From positions 558,001-622,000 of the forward strand of contig CAVUHC010000007.1 of NCBI GenBank assembly GCA_963741135.1: a stretch of DNA of 64,000 nt, given 5' to 3'. The stretch is from Gp6-AA40 sp963741135. Lineage in GTDB: Bacteria > Acidobacteriota > Vicinamibacteria > Vicinamibacterales > UBA2999. Position numbers and translations under genes: made by a program. The notes under the pieces were generated by a model. The model saw only the letters and a program-made list of their open reading frames with translations. It was not told the DNA's origin and searched no databases. This document shows positions 38,692-47,475 of this stretch, piece after piece (the stretch's first letter is position 1; the number at the start of each line of letters is the position of its first letter).

Positions 38692-39702
38692 ATGACACAG
38701 CTGAAGTCGTACTCGCTCGGTCTGCTGTCGGCACTCGGTCTCATCGCGGTGGCCGGTGCGAGCGTCCTTGGACAGTCGAAGGCGGATTCCGTCGACGCCC
38801 ACGTTGCAGCCGCCAGGACTGCCGCGGGGCGGGAGCATACCGCGGTGTTCGACACCTTGTGCGCCGCGCCTGCGCCGACTCCGGCGCCTCAGCAGGCACA
38901 GCCGCCCGCGACGCAACCGCAGGGTCCACCCGCGCGCGCTCAATGGCATACGGAGCCGGCGAAGGTCTTCGACAACCTCTACTACCTGGGACAGTCCGAG
39001 TACTCGGCCTGGGCCGTGACGACCTCGGAAGGGATCATCGTCGTCGACGCACTCTTCGACTACTCCGTCGAGGACGAAATCGTCAACGGCCTGACCAAGC
39101 TCGGGCTGGATCCGAAGAACATCAAATACGTCCTCGTCAGCCATGGTCACAGCGACCACGCCGGCGGCGCGCGGCTCCTCCAGGATCGTTTTGGCGCCCG
39201 CGTCATCATGTCCGCCGCTGACTGGGACTTGATCGGCCGTAATACGCAGTCGTGGCCAAAACCAAAGCGTGACATGGTGGCGACCGATGGGCAGCGGCTC
39301 ACGCTTGGTGACACGACACTGACCATGTATCTCACGCCGGGTCACACGCCGGGCACGATCTCGACGCTGATTCCGGTGAAGGACCAGGGCAGGGCGCACC
39401 TTGCAGCCGAGTGGGGTGGGACGGGGTTCAACTTCACGATCACGCCGGACAAGCCGCGACGATTCTGGTTTGAAACCTACGCCAACTCCGCCGAGCATTT
39501 TCGCGATGCCGTGACACGATCCGGCGCCGACGTGCTCATCGCCAATCATCCAAACCAGGATGGGGCGAAGATGAAGCTGTCCGCGCTCGAGAGACGCAAG
39601 CCAGGCGACCCCAATCCCTATGTCATTGGCAACGACAGCGTCAAACGCTATCTGACGATGGTGGGCGAATGCGCGAAGGCCGGGCTGCTGCGTCTCCAGT
39701 AG
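38692..39702 (+). CDS. Exported subclass B3-like metallo-beta-lactamase-fold protein, second copy
   Basis: A 336-residue paralogue of the protein at 35928-36971. The metal motif is HGHSDHAGG, followed by FGARVIMSAADWDLI and GHTPGTISTL. A Pro/Ala/Gln-rich linker (residues about 60-85) separates the leader from the fold. ATG 38692 is preferred over GTG 38680, which overlaps the previous stop. The two paralogues flank an outer-membrane barrel and an amidase, hinting at a local duplication. Confidence 0.87.
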   Translation: MTQLKSYSLGLLSALGLIAVAGASVLGQSKADSVDAHVAAARTAAGREHTAVFDTLCAAPAPTPAPQQAQPPATQPQGPPARAQWHTEPAKVFDNLYYLGQSEYSAWAVTTSEGIIVVDALFDYSVEDEIVNGLTKLGLDPKNIKYVLVSHGHSDHAGGARLLQDRFGARVIMSAADWDLIGRNTQSWPKPKRDMVATDGQRLTLGDTTLTMYLTPGHTPGTISTLIPVKDQGRAHLAAEWGGTGFNFTITPDKPRRFWFETYANSAEHFRDAVTRSGADVLIANHPNQDGAKMKLSALERRKPGDPNPYVIGNDSVKRYLTMVGECAKAGLLRLQ

Positions 39703-39784
39703 CCCTCTATACACGAATTTCTTTCCTTCGTGCCGTCACGACCTTCGTGGTTGAGTTCCCTGATCCCTGAAAGAGGAGGCTACG

Positions 39785-40105
39785 ATGCCGAAGTTCATGG
39801 TCAAAGCGTCCTACACCGCGGAAGGGGCCCGAGGGCTTCTGAAGGAAGGTGGTACCGGAAGGCGCGCCGCAGTGCAGAAGCTCCTAGAGAGCCTGGGAGG
39901 CAAGGTCGAGGCGTTTTATTTCGCGTATGGCGAATACGATGCGTACATCATCGCCGACTTTCCGGATGCAACCGCCGGCCTGGCGGTCAGCCTTGCAGTC
40001 AACGCCTCGGGTGGAGTTCGCCTCTCCACGATTCCGCTCATCACGCCAGAAGAAATTGACACGGCGTGCAAACGATCGGTGGCTTACCGAGCACCGGGCG
40101 CGTAA
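39785..40105 (+). CDS. GYD domain protein
   Basis: A 106-residue small alpha-beta protein of the GYD family, named for the GEYDAYIIADFPD core here. These are cytoplasmic, dimeric ferredoxin-like folds of unknown role. GAGGAGGCTACG precedes the ATG. About 80 bases upstream contain a short TTCCTTCGTG/ACCTTCGTGG tract. A second small protein follows 44 bases later. Confidence 0.88.
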   Translation: MPKFMVKASYTAEGARGLLKEGGTGRRAAVQKLLESLGGKVEAFYFAYGEYDAYIIADFPDATAGLAVSLAVNASGGVRLSTIPLITPEEIDTACKRSVAYRAPGA

Positions 40106-40149
40106 AGGCTCGTCAATTCACCGACTGCTGAAAGTCTTGGAGGCAACCA

Positions 40150-40455
40150 ATGCGCATGCTTGTGCACGTTCAATTCCCGCTCGAGCCCTTTAATTCCGCC
40201 GTCCGCAACGGCACAGCAGGAGAGAAGATCAGAAAAATTCTTGAGAGCATCAAGCCGGAGGCTGTCTACTTTTCGGAACACAACGGTCGGCGTGGCGGAA
40301 CGCTCGTCGTCGACGTCAAAGACGCGTCGGAGGTCCCTGCACTGGCCGAGCCGTGGTTCCTCACGTTCAACGCGGAGGTCGAGTTTCGGATTGCGATGAC
40401 ACCCGAAGACCTGGGCAGATCCAACCTCGATGCTCTGGGAAAGAAATGGGCGTGA
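40150..40455 (+). CDS. Small conserved hypothetical protein
   Basis: A 101-residue soluble protein. It begins MRMLVHVQFPLEPFN and has EAVYFSEHNGRRGGTLVVDV and AEPWFLTFNAEVEFRIAM, a pattern compatible with a ferredoxin-like fold like its GYD neighbour. I have seen similar sequences but know no function. TTGGAGGCAACC precedes the ATG. Confidence 0.75.
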   Translation: MRMLVHVQFPLEPFNSAVRNGTAGEKIRKILESIKPEAVYFSEHNGRRGGTLVVDVKDASEVPALAEPWFLTFNAEVEFRIAMTPEDLGRSNLDALGKKWA

Positions 40456-40520
40456 GGATCATCAAGTAGCACGGGAGAATTCGCGATGATGTCCCTGGTC
40501 GTCGGAGAGAAGGCGCGAGC

Positions 40521-41405
40521 GTGAGCGACCGCCGTTTCGACATTCTTCGCGCCATCGAACAACTCGATCCCGAGCGCGACCACCAGCGCATCGTGCATCT
40601 CTCGTTCGGATACGACTTCCCCTGGGATTCGATCCGAGCGCTCGAGATCGCCCTTTATCGGACCTACTGCGTCCCGAGCATCTCCGCGTTACTGGACCGA
40701 ACCGGCGAATTTCGCACGAACACCCAGCGCCGCTACGACGACACGTCGATTCTCGTCGCCGAAATGTGCGAATGGGGCTACGAGAGCGGTCGTGGCAAAG
40801 AAGCCTTGGAGCGCATGAACTGGGTCCACGGCCACTTCAAGATCGCCAACGACGACTTTCTCTACGTGCTCTCGACGTTCATCTACGAGCCGATTCGCTG
40901 GATCGATACGGTTGGCTGGCGGCCGACGTGCACCAATGAGAAGCACGGGTACTACTGCTTCTGGCGTGAAGTCGGGAAGCGAATGGGGATCGTCAACATT
41001 CCTCCCTCGTACGAGGCGTTCGAGGCGTGGAGCCGCGCATACGAACGCCAGAACTTCCGGTTTGCGGATACGAATCAGCGAGTCGGCACGTCGACGCGTG
41101 ATTTGTTCGCGTCGTGGTTTCCGCGAATCGTCACGCCGTTCGTCCGCTACAGCATCTACGCGATGCTGGACGAGGCCATGATCTCGTCGTTCGGATTTCC
41201 ACAACCGCTCCCACTCACCCGGCCTGCGCTGCGCGGCGTCTTGAAATTGCGCGGGCGCGTGGTTGGATTGCTGCCACCGCGCCGGACCGCGCATTTCTTC
41301 ACCGACGATCGCAACCGGACGTACCCGGCGGGCTACGGGATTTCGCAGCTCGGCCCGCCGCGCATGGTTGCCGCTGAAAAGCGACGCGTTGATGCAGCCG
41401 ACTGA
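40521..41405 (+). CDS. MpaB/Lcp-type (DUF2236) oxygenase-like protein
   Basis: A 294-residue protein resembling the MpaB/rubber-oxygenase (Lcp) heme family. The signature ERMNWVHGHFKIANDDFLY around residues 95-115 includes the conserved His, and YRTYCVPSISALLDRTGEF and RRYDDTSILVAEM fit the helical core. Lcp-type enzymes cleave double bonds oxidatively. No leader is visible. GTG 40521 is used. It stands between small genes and an exported aldolase-like gene. Confidence 0.78.
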   Translation: MSDRRFDILRAIEQLDPERDHQRIVHLSFGYDFPWDSIRALEIALYRTYCVPSISALLDRTGEFRTNTQRRYDDTSILVAEMCEWGYESGRGKEALERMNWVHGHFKIANDDFLYVLSTFIYEPIRWIDTVGWRPTCTNEKHGYYCFWREVGKRMGIVNIPPSYEAFEAWSRAYERQNFRFADTNQRVGTSTRDLFASWFPRIVTPFVRYSIYAMLDEAMISSFGFPQPLPLTRPALRGVLKLRGRVVGLLPPRRTAHFFTDDRNRTYPAGYGISQLGPPRMVAAEKRRVDAAD

Positions 41406-41456
41406 AGCTGCGTGGATTCGCGCGCAATGGTCGACACTCGCGTTCGGAGGTATGAC

Positions 41457-42233
41457 GTGTCCATGAAACTCCCGCTGCTCGCCGCCGCTGCTGCGCTGGC
41501 TGCCGCCGCGCCGCTCTTGTCACAAACGCCCGCTGCTCCTACTCGCCAGGCCGTGATCGGCGAGCTCGTGGTGGCGAACCGCATTCTCGCCAACGAAGGA
41601 GTGCTTGACGGCTACGGGCATGTCAGCGTTCGCAGCCCCGCCAACAAGGATCGCTATTTCCTTGCTCGCGCCGGAGCGCCGGCTCTTGTGACCGCTGCCG
41701 ACATCGTCGAGTACGACCTGGACAGCAAACCGGTGACGAGCACGTCCGCCATGGGATACCAGGAGCGCTTCATTCACGGGGAGATCTACAAGGCGCGTCC
41801 GGACGTCATGGCGGCAATACATTGCCACTGTCTCGAGGTCATTCCCTTCGCGGACACATCCGTGCCCCTGCGTCCGATGTATCACATGGGGTATTTCATC
41901 GGCGAGGGCGTGCCCGTCTTCGAGATCCGAAAAATCGCGGGCATGACCGACATGCTGATCTCGACGCCGCAACTCGGGCGTGCGCTCGCGCAGACACTCG
42001 GGAACAGGTCGGCTGCCTTGATGCGCGGCCACGGTGCGGTCGTTGTGGCCGAGTCACTGCGCCTCGTCGTGGGCAAGGCCTACTATCTCAATACGAACGC
42101 GCGGTTGCAGTGGCAGGCGATGCAGCTGGGCGGCGGCAACGTGACGTATCTGGATCCGGAAGAAGCGAAAAAGGCCGCGCAGACCTACGAGCGTTCCTGG
42201 GACGCCTGGAAATCGAGACTGCCAAAGAACTAG
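41457..42233 (+). CDS. Exported class II aldolase/adducin-like protein
   Basis: A 258-residue protein with the class II aldolase fold: EGVLDGYGHVSVR, AIHCHCLEVIPF with the zinc-binding HxH, and MRGHGAVVV with the third His. Unlike normal family members it has a signal peptide (KLPLLAAAAALAAAAPLLSQ). GTG 41457 fits GGAGG at six bases; ATG 41463 is the alternative. Substrate would be a hydroxy-aldehyde, ketone or aldol-like compound outside the cytoplasm. Confidence 0.87.
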   Translation: MSMKLPLLAAAAALAAAAPLLSQTPAAPTRQAVIGELVVANRILANEGVLDGYGHVSVRSPANKDRYFLARAGAPALVTAADIVEYDLDSKPVTSTSAMGYQERFIHGEIYKARPDVMAAIHCHCLEVIPFADTSVPLRPMYHMGYFIGEGVPVFEIRKIAGMTDMLISTPQLGRALAQTLGNRSAALMRGHGAVVVAESLRLVVGKAYYLNTNARLQWQAMQLGGGNVTYLDPEEAKKAAQTYERSWDAWKSRLPKN

Positions 42234-42242
42234 CATCGAACT

Positions 42243-43190
42243 ATGAACGCCTCCGCGGCCCTGACCGCACGCTTCCTGCTCGTCGCCTGTGCACTGCTCA
42301 CCGCCCCAGCGGCCGCCCAGCGGGGTCCCGCGCCGGATCCCCTGGTGAAGGAAAACGCCACGGTCAAGCTCGCGGAACACACGTACGTGATCCCGGACAA
42401 CAGCGTTCCGATGGTCCCGAACGTCGGCATCGTCGTCGGCTCCCGCGCGACACTGGTGATAGATCCCGGGCTGGGCAGGCGCAACGGGGAGAGGGTGCTC
42501 CGCGAAGTCGCGAAGATCAGCCGCAACGCGGCTCTCTATATTGCAACCACGCACTTCCACGTCGAGCACACCACAGGCGCCCTGGCATTTCCGGCAACTG
42601 CGACATACGTGAACTCGAAAATCCAGGAAGCCGACTTCGTTGAAGGAAGTGGTCAGCAGGCGGAGGCTTTTTCAAGCCGATCGCCGCTGGTGGCCGAACT
42701 GCTGAGCGGCGACCCCGGTGGCCGCAAAGCCGACGTCACTTTCGACCGCGACTACGTGCTCGATCTCGGCGGCGTTCGGGTGCGCTTCCTCGTCGTCGGC
42801 CCGACGCACACGCGCGGCGATACGGGGTTCTTCGTGGAGGGCGACGGCATCCTGTTCTCCGGTGACGTCGTCATGAACCAATCGTTTCTCGCGGCCGGCC
42901 AGGCGTCGAGCGTCAAGGCGTGGCTGTCCGCGTTCGATGCGTTCGAGCAGATGCGACCGCGGACGATCGTCCCGGCGCATGGCCCAGTCGGTGACGGGTC
43001 GATCATCGCCGTTAACCGTGCGATCATGCAGAGCGTGCAGACGCGGGCGCGCCAGTTGAAAGCGGAGGGCCGCTCCGCTGACGCCGCCGCGATGACCGTG
43101 CAGGCCGAGCTCCAGTCTCAGTACCCGGGCTGGCCGCGTGCGAATGGTCTGCTTGCGGCGGCGCACGCCGCCTTCGCCGAAGCGCCTTAG
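42243..43190 (+). CDS. Exported metallo-beta-lactamase-fold protein with HxHxEH motif
   Basis: A 315-residue secreted protein. The signal peptide ends APAAA. The metal motif is HFHVEHTTG, with Glu in place of the usual Asp; further ligands are likely GPTHTRGDT and VPAHGPVGD. The C-terminal 60 residues are helical. Fold and location match the SoxH/quinoprotein-relay-like group. It begins nine bases after the aldolase-like gene and is likely in the same operon. Confidence 0.87.
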   Translation: MNASAALTARFLLVACALLTAPAAAQRGPAPDPLVKENATVKLAEHTYVIPDNSVPMVPNVGIVVGSRATLVIDPGLGRRNGERVLREVAKISRNAALYIATTHFHVEHTTGALAFPATATYVNSKIQEADFVEGSGQQAEAFSSRSPLVAELLSGDPGGRKADVTFDRDYVLDLGGVRVRFLVVGPTHTRGDTGFFVEGDGILFSGDVVMNQSFLAAGQASSVKAWLSAFDAFEQMRPRTIVPAHGPVGDGSIIAVNRAIMQSVQTRARQLKAEGRSADAAAMTVQAELQSQYPGWPRANGLLAAAHAAFAEAP

Positions 43191-43243
43191 GGGACAAGCA
43201 GCCGGGAGAGGCGACCGATCAATTCCGTTGGGAGGAGAATCCG

Positions 43244-43876
43244 ATGAAGCGTCACGTCTTGTTCGCCATCGTCGCCATGCTCACCGTCGTTCCGCTCGCC
43301 GCGCAGGCGCCAGAGGGATGGATGCTGCGTGCCGACGAGAGCACCAGCGCATCCGACCCCGACGCGCCGGGCCTGATCAAATTGATGAAGACAGCGACGG
43401 GGTTCCATGCGACGAACCCGCAGGCGGCGGTGTTCTGGCACCCCACGAACACTGCGGCCGGCAACTACTCGCTGAAGGGCACCTTCACGCTCGTGAAGCC
43501 GAGCGGTCACACGAATTTCTACGGTCTCGTGTTCGGCGGCAGCGAGCTTGGCGGCCCTCGTCAGACGTATCTCTATTTCATGGTCGCGCAGGACGGCACG
43601 TGGCTGCTCAAGCGCAGGGTTGGCAACGAGACGACGCAGGATGTGGTGGTGAAAACGGCGCATGCCGCGGTGAAGAAACCGGACGCGAGCGGGATGTCGA
43701 CCAACGCGCTCGAACTGCGCGTGCTCGCCGACAAGATCGAATATCTCGTGAACAACACGGTCGTGCATACCACCCCGAAGAGCGGGATGACCGCGAAGAC
43801 CGACGGCGTGTACGGCGTGCGCGTGAATCACCAGCTCGAGGTTCGCGTCGACGGCCTCACCATGTCGAAACTCTAG
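43244..43876 (+). CDS. Exported hypothetical protein, concanavalin-like
   Basis: A 210-residue secreted protein, mostly beta-strand. The NYSLKGTFTLVKPSGHTNFYGLVFGG region and the repeated short strands near the end (GVYGVRVNHQLEVRVDGL) suggest a jelly-roll like that of 3-keto-disaccharide hydrolase (DUF1080) proteins. No catalytic residues can be assigned. GGGAGGAG precedes the ATG at good spacing. Confidence 0.75.
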   Translation: MKRHVLFAIVAMLTVVPLAAQAPEGWMLRADESTSASDPDAPGLIKLMKTATGFHATNPQAAVFWHPTNTAAGNYSLKGTFTLVKPSGHTNFYGLVFGGSELGGPRQTYLYFMVAQDGTWLLKRRVGNETTQDVVVKTAHAAVKKPDASGMSTNALELRVLADKIEYLVNNTVVHTTPKSGMTAKTDGVYGVRVNHQLEVRVDGLTMSKL

Positions 43877-43985
43877 AAATCCGGTTCCCTAACCCCCTAA
43901 CCCCTTGAGGTTCTTGACGTAGACTCCGTGCATCCAACATCCCTGGGTCACAAAACACCGGCTTTTCGAACGGCGGGAGGACGCC

Positions 43986-44456
43986 ATGAGATCAATGACC
44001 AGGTACCTGCTAGTCGTCGCCCTTGTCGGATCATGTGTTCTGCTGTGGAGAGCCCACACGGATCAGGATGTCGTCGGCGCCCAGGCGCGTAAGCCGATCA
44101 TGATGACGCGAATCTACACGGGTCCGGATGGTCTGAGCCACGCCGAAGAAATCGAAATGAAGGCCAACAACGGCGTGACCGAGATGATGAAGGCGAGCGG
44201 CGCCCAATTCAGCCGGAGACCGCCGGGCCCCGCCAGCGACTGGCACGTGGGTCCGAGGCGTCAGTTCGTGATTACCCTCAGCGGCCATGCGGAGCTCGAG
44301 GTGGCAGGCGGGAAGAAGGTCGCCGTGGGCCCCGGCCACATCAACCTGATTGAGGACACGACCGGCAAAGGCCACATCACGCACAACCTCGGTCCTGAAG
44401 ACCGCATCGTGGTGACGATCCCGCTCGCAGACCAGACAGTCGGTGCCGCTCGTTAG
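43986..44456 (+). CDS. Exported cupin-type protein
   Basis: A 156-residue protein with an N-terminal hydrophobic anchor (residues 5-24) and a cupin barrel: DWHVGPRRQFVITLSGHAEL and VGPGHINLIEDTTGKGHITHN carry the two cupin motifs with candidate metal His. Cupins of this sort bind metal and small acids or aromatics. GGCGGGAGGACGCC precedes the ATG. A ThuA-like lipoprotein follows after 26 bases. Confidence 0.82.
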   Translation: MRSMTRYLLVVALVGSCVLLWRAHTDQDVVGAQARKPIMMTRIYTGPDGLSHAEEIEMKANNGVTEMMKASGAQFSRRPPGPASDWHVGPRRQFVITLSGHAELEVAGGKKVAVGPGHINLIEDTTGKGHITHNLGPEDRIVVTIPLADQTVGAAR

Positions 44457-44482
44457 GGAGCTCGTGACGCCGGAGTCAGTCG

Positions 44483-45259
44483 GTGAAGAAGCGTGTGATC
44501 GGCGCAGCCTGCCTCGGCGTGTTCCTCCTGGCTGGGGCGTGCGCGTCCGGCGAACCAACAATGGGTCCAAGTGCCACCAGCCAGCCGCCGGCGGCACGCG
44601 GCGCGCCGATTCGCGTGCTCATGATCACCGCGACGGCCGGCTTCCGCCATGACTCGATCCCCGCCGCGCGCCAGGTCATGGCCAGTCTCTCGGCTTCGAC
44701 CGGCGAGTTCACGGTCATGGTCACCGAGGACCTGTCGACGATTTCCGCCCCGGGCCTCACGGCGTATGACGTGATCGTGTTCGCCCTCACCAGCGGCGAG
44801 CTGGAATTCACGAACGCTCAGAGGGCTGCGATTATCGAGTTTGTTGCCGGCGGGCGCGGCTTTATCGGCATCCACAGCGCCAGCGACACGTTGTACGGCT
44901 GGCCGGACTACGGTCGTCTCGTGGGCGCGTATTTCAAGGAGCATCCCTGGACGCAGCAGGGTACCGTCGTCGTCGAAAATCAGGTGCATCAGGCGACGCA
45001 AGGGCTCGGCGAGCGCTTCACATTGCTCGAGGAGTTCTACACGTTTCAGGAAAATCCCCGCGGGCGTGTGCAGGTGTTGCTGAGACTCGATCCGACGTCG
45101 GTGGGGTCCGCCGGCGATTATCCGCTCGCATGGGTACAATCGGTCGGCGCCGGGCGGGCGTACTATAACGCCCTCGGACACTTCTCCGGGACGTGGACCG
45201 ACCAGCGGTTTCAGCGGCAACTCATTGGCGCAATCCACTGGACGGCGAACCGCATCTGA
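44483..45259 (+). CDS. ThuA-like lipoprotein
   Basis: A 258-residue exported protein with a lipobox LLAGAC and a ThuA (trehalose-utilisation) domain of glutamine-amidotransferase-like fold: VLMITATAGFRHDSI, GRGFIGIHSASDT, GAYFKEHPW and the C-terminal YNALGHFSGTW. ThuA-like proteins act on keto sugars or disaccharides in related bacteria. GTG 44483 is used. The preceding cupin gene may be linked. Confidence 0.88.
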   Translation: MKKRVIGAACLGVFLLAGACASGEPTMGPSATSQPPAARGAPIRVLMITATAGFRHDSIPAARQVMASLSASTGEFTVMVTEDLSTISAPGLTAYDVIVFALTSGELEFTNAQRAAIIEFVAGGRGFIGIHSASDTLYGWPDYGRLVGAYFKEHPWTQQGTVVVENQVHQATQGLGERFTLLEEFYTFQENPRGRVQVLLRLDPTSVGSAGDYPLAWVQSVGAGRAYYNALGHFSGTWTDQRFQRQLIGAIHWTANRI

Positions 45260-45277
45260 AGCTCGCGACGCCGCGGC

Positions 45278-45295
45278 GCGGACCCTTGGGTCCGC
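45278..45295. repeat. Palindromic GCGGACCC/GGGTCCGC element
   Basis: GCGGACCC, TT, GGGTCCGC is a perfect 8-base inverted repeat. Near copies stand at 47436-47453 and 52232-52250. All are between genes and may act as hairpins at 3' ends or be REP-like elements. Confidence 0.55.
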
Positions 45296-45346
45296 GATGC
45301 GACGCTTCGTCTTGACGCGGCGGTTGTTGTGGAGGAGAAGAACGTC

Positions 45347-46270
45347 ATGCGCAAGTTGATCGTGCTGCTCGTCACCCTGAGCGCCTCCGTCGGTGTCGCT
45401 GGTATCGCACGCGGAGGAGGGCAGGGCGCGGGAACAGCGAGTGCGCTTCGCGGGGCTATCGACATTCACGTCCATTCCGAGCCCGACAGCCGCCCGCGAT
45501 CCGTCGATGCCGTTGAAGCCGCGAGGCAGGCCAAGGCGAACGGGATGCGCGCCATCGTCATCAAGAACCACTACGAGTTCACGTCGGGGCTCGCCTACAT
45601 CGTCCGCAAGGAGGTGCCGGGGATTGACGTGTTCGGCGGCGTCGACTTGAACCTCACCGTTGGTGGCATCAACGCGGCGGCCGTCGAGTACATGGCAGCG
45701 ACAACCGGCGGATTCGGCAAAATGGTCTGGATGCCGACGTTCGATTCCGAAAACCAGGTGCGCTTCTCGAAGGAGAACCGCCCGTTTGTCAGTGTATCCA
45801 AGGGCGGAGCGCTCCTTCCGGCGGTCACGGATGTGATTGCCGTGATTGCGAAGCACAATCTCGTGCTCGCGACCGGACATTCGTCCGCGGAGGAAGGGCT
45901 CATGCTGTTGCGCGAAGGACGCCGGCAGGGTGTGCGACAGATGGTCGTCACGCACGCGATGAACGAGCCGATCGTGATGAGCGTGCCGCAGATGCAGGAG
46001 GCGGCAAAGCTCGGCGCCTTCGTCGAATTCGTCGGCGGCAACGTTGGCGATCAGGGCGGCCCGGCTCGGATGGACCGATTCGCGGACGCCATCAAGAAGA
46101 TCGGTCCCGAGTTCTGCATCCTGTCGTCCGATCTCGGTCAGAAGGGCAACCCTTTGCCGGCGCCCGGCTTCGGTGCTTTTCTCGCCGCGATGCGGGCGAG
46201 AGGTCTTTCCGAGCAGGACGTCGATCGCATGTCCCGGCGCAACCCCGCGACATTGCTGGGACTGGAGTAG
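45347..46270 (+). CDS. Exported DUF6282 (amidohydrolase-like) family protein
   Basis: A 307-residue secreted TIM-barrel protein. IDIHVHSEPDSRPRS provides the metal HxH near residue 42, VIKNHYEF and LATGHSSAEE further His, and ILSSDLGQ the final Asp. The pattern is that of DUF6282, an amidohydrolase-like family of unknown substrate. GGAGGAG precedes ATG 45347 by about ten bases. Confidence 0.87.
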   Translation: MRKLIVLLVTLSASVGVAGIARGGGQGAGTASALRGAIDIHVHSEPDSRPRSVDAVEAARQAKANGMRAIVIKNHYEFTSGLAYIVRKEVPGIDVFGGVDLNLTVGGINAAAVEYMAATTGGFGKMVWMPTFDSENQVRFSKENRPFVSVSKGGALLPAVTDVIAVIAKHNLVLATGHSSAEEGLMLLREGRRQGVRQMVVTHAMNEPIVMSVPQMQEAAKLGAFVEFVGGNVGDQGGPARMDRFADAIKKIGPEFCILSSDLGQKGNPLPAPGFGAFLAAMRARGLSEQDVDRMSRRNPATLLGLE

Positions 46271-46423
46271 CATCGCGAAAGGCAGCCAACAGTGAAGGGC
46301 GCGAGAGCGACCATCATCCGGACCGGCCTGGAGCCCATGGCGTCGCACTGACGCACCGGCGCCTCGCGTGGTTCCCGCGTGCTACGATCCGCCCTCATCT
46401 CCTGCCATCGATCGGAGGATTCA

Positions 46424-47410
46424 ATGAACGTGTCTCGCTCTCGTTTGGTCGCCACTGCCGCCGTGGCTGCTCTGGTGATAACGCTGGCGTCAGTCGCGGC
46501 GCTGGCACAGGGCGGCGGCCCGTGGACGGTCAAGGGCATGATCCCGTACGACCGCGCCGAGATCGCCGTGGCGGCGATGAACGGCAAGATTTATGTGATC
46601 TCCGGGCAGTCGCGCGGTGTCGATGCCAACGAGTTCAACCAGGAGTACGACCCGGCAACGGGCAACTGGCGCGAGCTGGCGCTGATGCCGGCGGTTGCCT
46701 CGCACGCCGGCGCCGTGGCGCTGAACGGGAAGATCTATGTCGTCGGGGGCTTCCTCGCGAGCGTGCACGTCGCCGCCATCGATCGCGTGTTCGAGTACGA
46801 CCCGGCCACTGACATGTGGAAGGCGCTGGCCCCTCTTTCCGCGCCGCGCGGCGCGGTTGGCGTCGCCGTGCTCGACGGAAAGATCCACGCGATTGGCGGA
46901 CGTGATCCGCAGCTCCGGACGGTGTCCACGCACGAGGTTTACGATCCGGCCACCAACAAATGGGCGGTTGTCGCCTCGCTGCCCATTCCGCGCGATCACC
47001 TCGGCATCGCCGTCGTTGGCGGAAAGATTCATGTCTTCGGCGGAAGGCTGGGGCCGACGCCGGAGCGGAGCGGACGTCACGACGTCTACGATTCCGCAAC
47101 CGATACGTGGACGACGGCCGCGCCGTTGCTGACGCCGCGCAGCGCGGGCGTCTCGTTCGTGCAGAACGGCCGCATCGTGTACGCGGGTGGCGAGTGCAAG
47201 GACCCGGCGACGGGCACGACGTTCAACGAGGCCGAGGTCTACGATCCAGCGGCAAACAAGTGGACGGCGCTTCCGCCGTTGCCCGTGGGGCGCCACGCCG
47301 GCGCTGCCATCGCACTCGGCGATCAGGCCTATGTCATCGGCGGCAACAACGGCTGCGGCGCGAATCGCGCGGCGAGGGAGATCCTGACGTTTCGACTGCC
47401 TGCGTCGTAG
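46424..47410 (+). CDS. Exported Kelch-repeat beta-propeller
   Basis: A 328-residue secreted propeller. A signal peptide ending ALAQ is followed by six Kelch repeats with the GG...Y...W spacing, for example NGKIYVVGGFLASVHVAAID and GKIHVFGGRLGPTPERSG. Kelch propellers bind partners or sugars; galactose-oxidase-like ligands (Tyr-Cys) are not obvious. GGAGG precedes the ATG. No partner gene is indicated by position. Confidence 0.88.
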   Translation: MNVSRSRLVATAAVAALVITLASVAALAQGGGPWTVKGMIPYDRAEIAVAAMNGKIYVISGQSRGVDANEFNQEYDPATGNWRELALMPAVASHAGAVALNGKIYVVGGFLASVHVAAIDRVFEYDPATDMWKALAPLSAPRGAVGVAVLDGKIHAIGGRDPQLRTVSTHEVYDPATNKWAVVASLPIPRDHLGIAVVGGKIHVFGGRLGPTPERSGRHDVYDSATDTWTTAAPLLTPRSAGVSFVQNGRIVYAGGECKDPATGTTFNEAEVYDPAANKWTALPPLPVGRHAGAAIALGDQAYVIGGNNGCGANRAAREILTFRLPAS

Positions 47411-47435
47411 AGGCGGACCTTCCTGCATCGTGGAA

Positions 47436-47453
47436 GCGGACCTTTAGGTCCGC
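47436..47453. repeat. Palindromic GCGGACCT/AGGTCCGC element
   Basis: A perfect 18-base hairpin element just after the Kelch gene, with a partial direct copy at about 47411-47420. It matches elements at 45278 and 52232 and is a candidate bidirectional terminator or REP-like repeat. Confidence 0.5.
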
Positions 47454-47475
47454 CTTAAGGAGCCGGCCACCGCGC

